A program made the position numbers and the translations under genes. From contig JAZKJV010000682.1 in the NCBI GenBank assembly GCA_037367405.1, positions 728,501-792,500 on the forward strand: a DNA stretch of 64,000 nt, written 5' to 3'. Under the pieces are notes generated by a model. That model searched no databases. It was not told the DNA's origin and worked only from the letters and a program-made list of their open reading frames with translations. The DNA comes from Ottelia alismoides (lineage: Eukaryota > Streptophyta > Magnoliopsida > Alismatales > Hydrocharitaceae). Within the stretch, counting starts at the first letter, position 1, and every line of letters begins with the position of its first letter. This document shows positions 60,901-64,000 of the stretch, in pieces.

Positions 60901-61990
60901 CTAATTAATTTGATTTAGTTGGACTTTCGTCGGCTTTGATTTTTTTATACATATATTCATTATATTTAAATAGGTTCTTACATTTTCTATACTATCAAAT
61001 ATTAATCATATTAGAAGAAATTTTCTTAAAAAGGAAAAAAGGTTCTCCAAGTAAAAACTAGTTGGGAGTTCATGGATCTTCTTAGTTTGTTTTTATTGTA
61101 GGGACATCAGTCTTGTAAAATCTATGTGCAATTGATTATGGGACGGCTTTGTGTTGGATGGGGGCAAGGCATTTATGGGTTTTGGTGGTTATGATATAGA
61201 TAAGGAGAATGATTGCATTTATACCTAGGGGGGTCTTCTTTAGTGGACACTTAATGACAGTAGAGTCTGCAAAGCCAAAGTGTGTTGGGTTTCGGTATTG
61301 GGTACTCGATTGGCTAGATCACTGAGGATTAATGAGCAGTCAGCTAAGGATCAACTGACGATCATTTGACTAACCAGATTTAGTTGGTCTTTAGTTAGTT
61401 TTGAATTTTTTATACTTATATTATATTTAATAGGCTTGTACATTTTCTATACAATCAAAATGAAATAAAAGAAGTAATTGAATTTAAATAAAATATTAAG
61501 CATATCGGAAGAAGTTTGCTTAAAAAGGTAAAATATGATGTCTCCAAGTAAAAACTAGTTAGGAGTTCATGGATCTTTTTGTTTGTTTTTGTTGTAGGGA
61601 CATCGATCTTCTATAATATGTGTAGGGGATAAGGCATTTGTGGGTTGTTGGTGGTTATGATATAGATAAGGAGAATGCTTGCATTTATACCTAGAGGAAT
61701 CCTTCTCTAGTGGATATATAGTGACAATGGAGTTTGCAAAGCAAGGTGGGTTAGGGTAGCTGATCTATAGTGGGCTTGGGTGGTTGGGTTCTAGGTAGAG
61801 GTGCATTGTCATCTCGACATGTGAGCCTAACTGCGATTGGAGGGTCTGGGTCCTTACAGAGGTGGTTGCATGATTTTGTTGTCGCTTGAGAGTACATCGT
61901 GCTTGTGAGGTTGTGTATCTCCTTGTCTGGGTTTCGTTGCAGGGACATCCATTTTCCGTACTGGATGTGTAATGGTATGGCATTGTTTCA
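57990..61990. repeat. Composite tandem array, three units of 1.33-1.42 kb, hAT-MITE derived
   Basis: The landmark TAGCGGATC occurs at 58006, 59342 and 60761. CTCGGTTGGCCA-type blocks follow it at about 58080, 59415 and 60836. A second, related block (GGGTACTCGATTGGCTAGATC) occurs at about 58556, 59882 and 61300. Each long unit thus holds two diverged half-units with the same order. First comes hAT-MITE-like sequence matching 22355-22759, then TCCAAGTAAAAACTAGTTGG. Next is a segment starting TGTAGGGACATC, and last a GGAGAATGATTGCATTTATACC segment. Unit 1 lacks about 86 bp present in unit 2, and unit 3 is cut short at 61990. Open frames on either strand are broken differently in each copy, so no gene is supported. 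Confidence 0.85.
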
Positions 61991-63200
61991 ACGCTCTTTC
62001 AAAACCCTTTTATAAAAAGGTTAAAGAGAAGAATAAGGCAATATGGTTTTTTTCGTGAAGGGAAACAAATTTTGGATACACTCCCTCTTGAAAATTCCAA
62101 ACGTACTGTTGAAATAGGAAAGCGGCAATTCAATCCTAATCCTATTGGGATTTTTATTGGTATTAGGAATATACGACCTCCCCATATGTGAACATCGATG
62201 CTAGACACGTTACTCCCATCTTCCTTGACCACAATTCAATGTCTTTGCAGTCATGGCTTTTCCCAATTCCATAATTCTACCTATGAAGATGCCACCCCAA
62301 TTTTCCTACATGACTCTATAAAAATCTCCGCCACGTCATGGAGGCATTCGCATGCGCCGCATCAATTCTTCAACCATCGTCCGCTCTGACACGATGTTGA
62401 TTTCATGAGGGCCACAACAACGACTTGGATTCTGACATGGTGCTGATTTCACAAGGGACACAACAACGGCTTGGATTCCATTACATTTGCCTCATTCCTT
62501 CTCGCACGGACTCCAGAACGTTGTAACTCAAGGCAAAGCAACTCATTAGGAGATGAGTTTTTCAAAGCAACGGAGAGCCGATGTAGCATGAAATAGATAA
62601 ATAGGGTTTAATTTTCGTTTGTTAGTTAGAGTCAAATTATTTTTATGGTTAATTGAGCTTGTTGTTATTTTTATTTAAAATAAAGAGATCGTATGTGATC
62701 TTAAATTAATTAGTTAGTCGATTATAGAGGGTTACAAATATTTAGAGTCTAATTAGATTCAATTAGGATAAGTTTGGATTTGGAATTTTATTTGCTCTCC
62801 ATATTTTTTAATCCCACCCCTCCTGGCTTCGATATAAAGTCGGTAACTCTAGAGTTAATTAAATTTGAGATTTTATTTCTTCTCGTTCTCCTTTCTCTCT
62901 CGACACTATCTCCTTCTTCCCCAAATCCCTCCCATATGACGAGTTTTTCTCATCTTCCCCTCTGATTTCTTCCATGCATCATTTCCTTTCTATGATATCT
63001 TTTACCAAATGGAAATCTTGTGGAGATGTCCTTAATGTTGGTCTGCTGGAGTTTTAGCTTCTTACGAGGACTTTTTAATCTTTGAAGGAGCTTGCAACAA
63101 CCTCGTGGGTACTTACAACTTTGGTGTTGTCGATCTTGAGCTATAATTGAAAACGCCACCAATAATTTGTCTGAGCACGTCAGGCAACCTCTTCGTTGTA
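61991..63200. other. Unassigned sequence after the array
   Basis: No exon of the Pumilio gene recognised. Contains a 46-bp tandem pair at 62385-62476 starting TCTGACA. Otherwise it is AT-rich spacer or intron. Confidence 0.45.
62385..62476. repeat. 46-bp tandem duplication
   Basis: TCTGACACGATGTTGATTTC begins at 62385 and TCTGACATGGTGCTGATTTC at 62431. Two copies, about 87% alike by eye. Confidence 0.85.
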
Positions 63201-63201
63201 T

Positions 63202-63780
63202 TCAACAAAATCCCTGATTGCAAATCATTGTTGGCAAGACATGTTGCCCGGAACAACGATAAGGTACTTGCAAGAATTTAAGCGGAAGAGGACTAAAATT
63301 GTCAAAACCAGCTGTGGGATCGGCCTCGAGGTAAAAGTGCCTTACCTCGATTGCCTTGAGGCTAACCTCTTCTCGATCTTCCTTGTTTTCTCTCCAACCC
63401 ATTTTGCATTTTGGAGATGTAGTATATGAATTTTCGTTCTTTACCTCATATCCACCTTCTCCATCGTTGTCGGTGAAAGTGCCACTATTACAATTTCCTA
63501 TCCACAACTTCTTTTGCGTCATTTTATGGACTAACTTCTTTACTTGCATGTATCCATCATTTGAAAACCCTTGCAAATTTTGGATTGCTTCTGAGCAGTG
63601 ATGTATCTGAACTAGCTTATTAATTCGCACGTGTTCCTCGTGCGAGAACTCTCGCAAAATTTTAATTACATTCGGTCTGTGATATAGCGCCCCTTGCCAA
63701 TTTCTTATTGCATTCGGGCGACACAATGTGTCGCTGGTAGGGAATGCCTCAACGAAGTCCAAATGATTGCTTAAATCCAT
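63202..63780 (-). CDS. Unidentified open frame, 192 codons
   Basis: An uninterrupted minus-strand frame, long for this AT-rich region. It starts MDLSNHLDFVEAF. Three similar short blocks occur early: RPNAIRNWQGA, RPNVIKILREF and SEAIQNLQGF, the last two each followed about ten residues later by R/VxKLV. The rest is hydrophilic (ENKEDREEVSLKAIEV). There is no signal peptide or membrane segment. I do not recognise a family. Its start codon overlaps SINE-like sequence at 63774-63860, which argues for a relic or captured fragment rather than a living gene. Confidence 0.3.
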   Translation of the reverse strand: MDLSNHLDFVEAFPTSDTLCRPNAIRNWQGALYHRPNVIKILREFSHEEHVRINKLVQIHHCSEAIQNLQGFSNDGYMQVKKLVHKMTQKKLWIGNCNSGTFTDNDGEGGYEVKNENSYTTSPKCKMGWRENKEDREEVSLKAIEVRHFYLEADPTAGFDNFSPLPLKFLQVPYRCSGQHVLPTMICNQGFC

Positions 63781-63860
63781 GTTGAAAGATCAACTGTTTT
63801 ATGTTGGTTGTTGGCTACGTAATGCAACCCTCTATCATCTACCCGGGCTTGGTGTCACGG
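63774..63860 (-). mobile_element. SINE fragment
   Basis: ATCCATGTTGAAAGATCAAC and the following GGCTACGTAATGCAACCCT match the body of the SINE at 28270-28455 (near 28331 and 28370). The tRNA-like head is missing or too diverged, so this is a partial copy. Confidence 0.6.
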
Positions 63861-64000
63861 CTGAGTTAAATTTGTGCTTATTGTATTCAAAAACTTACAG
63901 ACATGGAAATTCAAATATTAATCGAATCTACATATAAGTTGGGAAAAATGTTTGAATATCGATTTGGACATGGTAATGACAAAAGTTCCTGATTTAGATT

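Noticed and set aside
58779..61983. Repeated minus-strand frames with similar His/Gln/Thr-rich products
   Set aside because: They arise from the tandem array; each copy is interrupted differently, so no selection on a protein is visible.
57990..61990. CRISPR-like array
   Set aside because: Units are over a kilobase long, diverged and eukaryotic; there are no short identical repeats with unique spacers.

Overview
The window is nuclear DNA of a flowering plant. Genes are split by GT..AG introns, one gene encodes a chloroplast outer-envelope channel with a transit peptide, and the space between exons is packed with plant transposon families (hAT, Mutator-like, Tourist, CACTA, Ty1/copia, Ty3/gypsy, LINE, tRNA-derived SINE). 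The GC-rich first exons of the TOC75 and Pumilio genes in an AT-rich background would suit a monocot with a medium to large genome, but the species cannot be named from this sequence.

Four host genes are supported. (1) 3932-4451 (+) is the last exon of an Hsp70 nucleotide-exchange factor of the Fes1/SIL1 armadillo family; its upstream exons are not visible. (2) 5593-7778 (-) is a compact four-exon low-temperature-induced 65 kDa (LTI65/CAP160/RD29-like) stress gene. (3) 15472-29511 (+) is a complete seven-exon TOC75 gene (800 aa) whose fifth intron has grown to 9.5 kb. (4) 51116-55037 (+) holds the first four coding exons of a Pumilio RNA-binding protein, covering the N-terminal region and PUF repeats 1-3. 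Repeats 4-8 are not found in the remaining 9 kb, so they lie beyond the window or are lost. These genes are functionally unrelated neighbours, not an operon-like set.

Layout: 1-3931, LINE and MITE debris; 3932-7830, two genes; 7831-15261, transposon-rich spacer with a 900 bp Mutator-like MITE, copia debris, a head-to-tail-to-inverted Tourist MITE triplet, and a hAT MITE ending about 220 bp before the TOC75 start codon; 15262-29511, TOC75 with a 5'-truncated LINE in intron 1, and a 1.4 kb Mutator-like element, a hAT MITE, a copia fragment, a possible organelle-derived block and a SINE in intron 5; 29512-39136, fold-back elements, a CACTA MITE, a dead hAT transposase and a Tourist MITE; 39137-47495, an old non-autonomous Ty3/gypsy (Tat/Ogre-like) LTR element; 47496-50500, AT-rich spacer; 50500-64000, the Pumilio gene with a solo LTR and a 4 kb hierarchical tandem array in or beyond its fourth intron.

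No clearly new biological system is visible. The most unusual structures are the 1.33-1.42 kb composite tandem array (57990-61990), built from paired half-units that each contain hAT-MITE sequence; the Tourist MITE triplet sharing TTA target sites; a 72-nt in-frame, stop-free intron inside the codons of PUF repeat 1; and several transposon insertions whose ends can be set to the base by intact target-site duplications. All sequence comparisons were made by eye.
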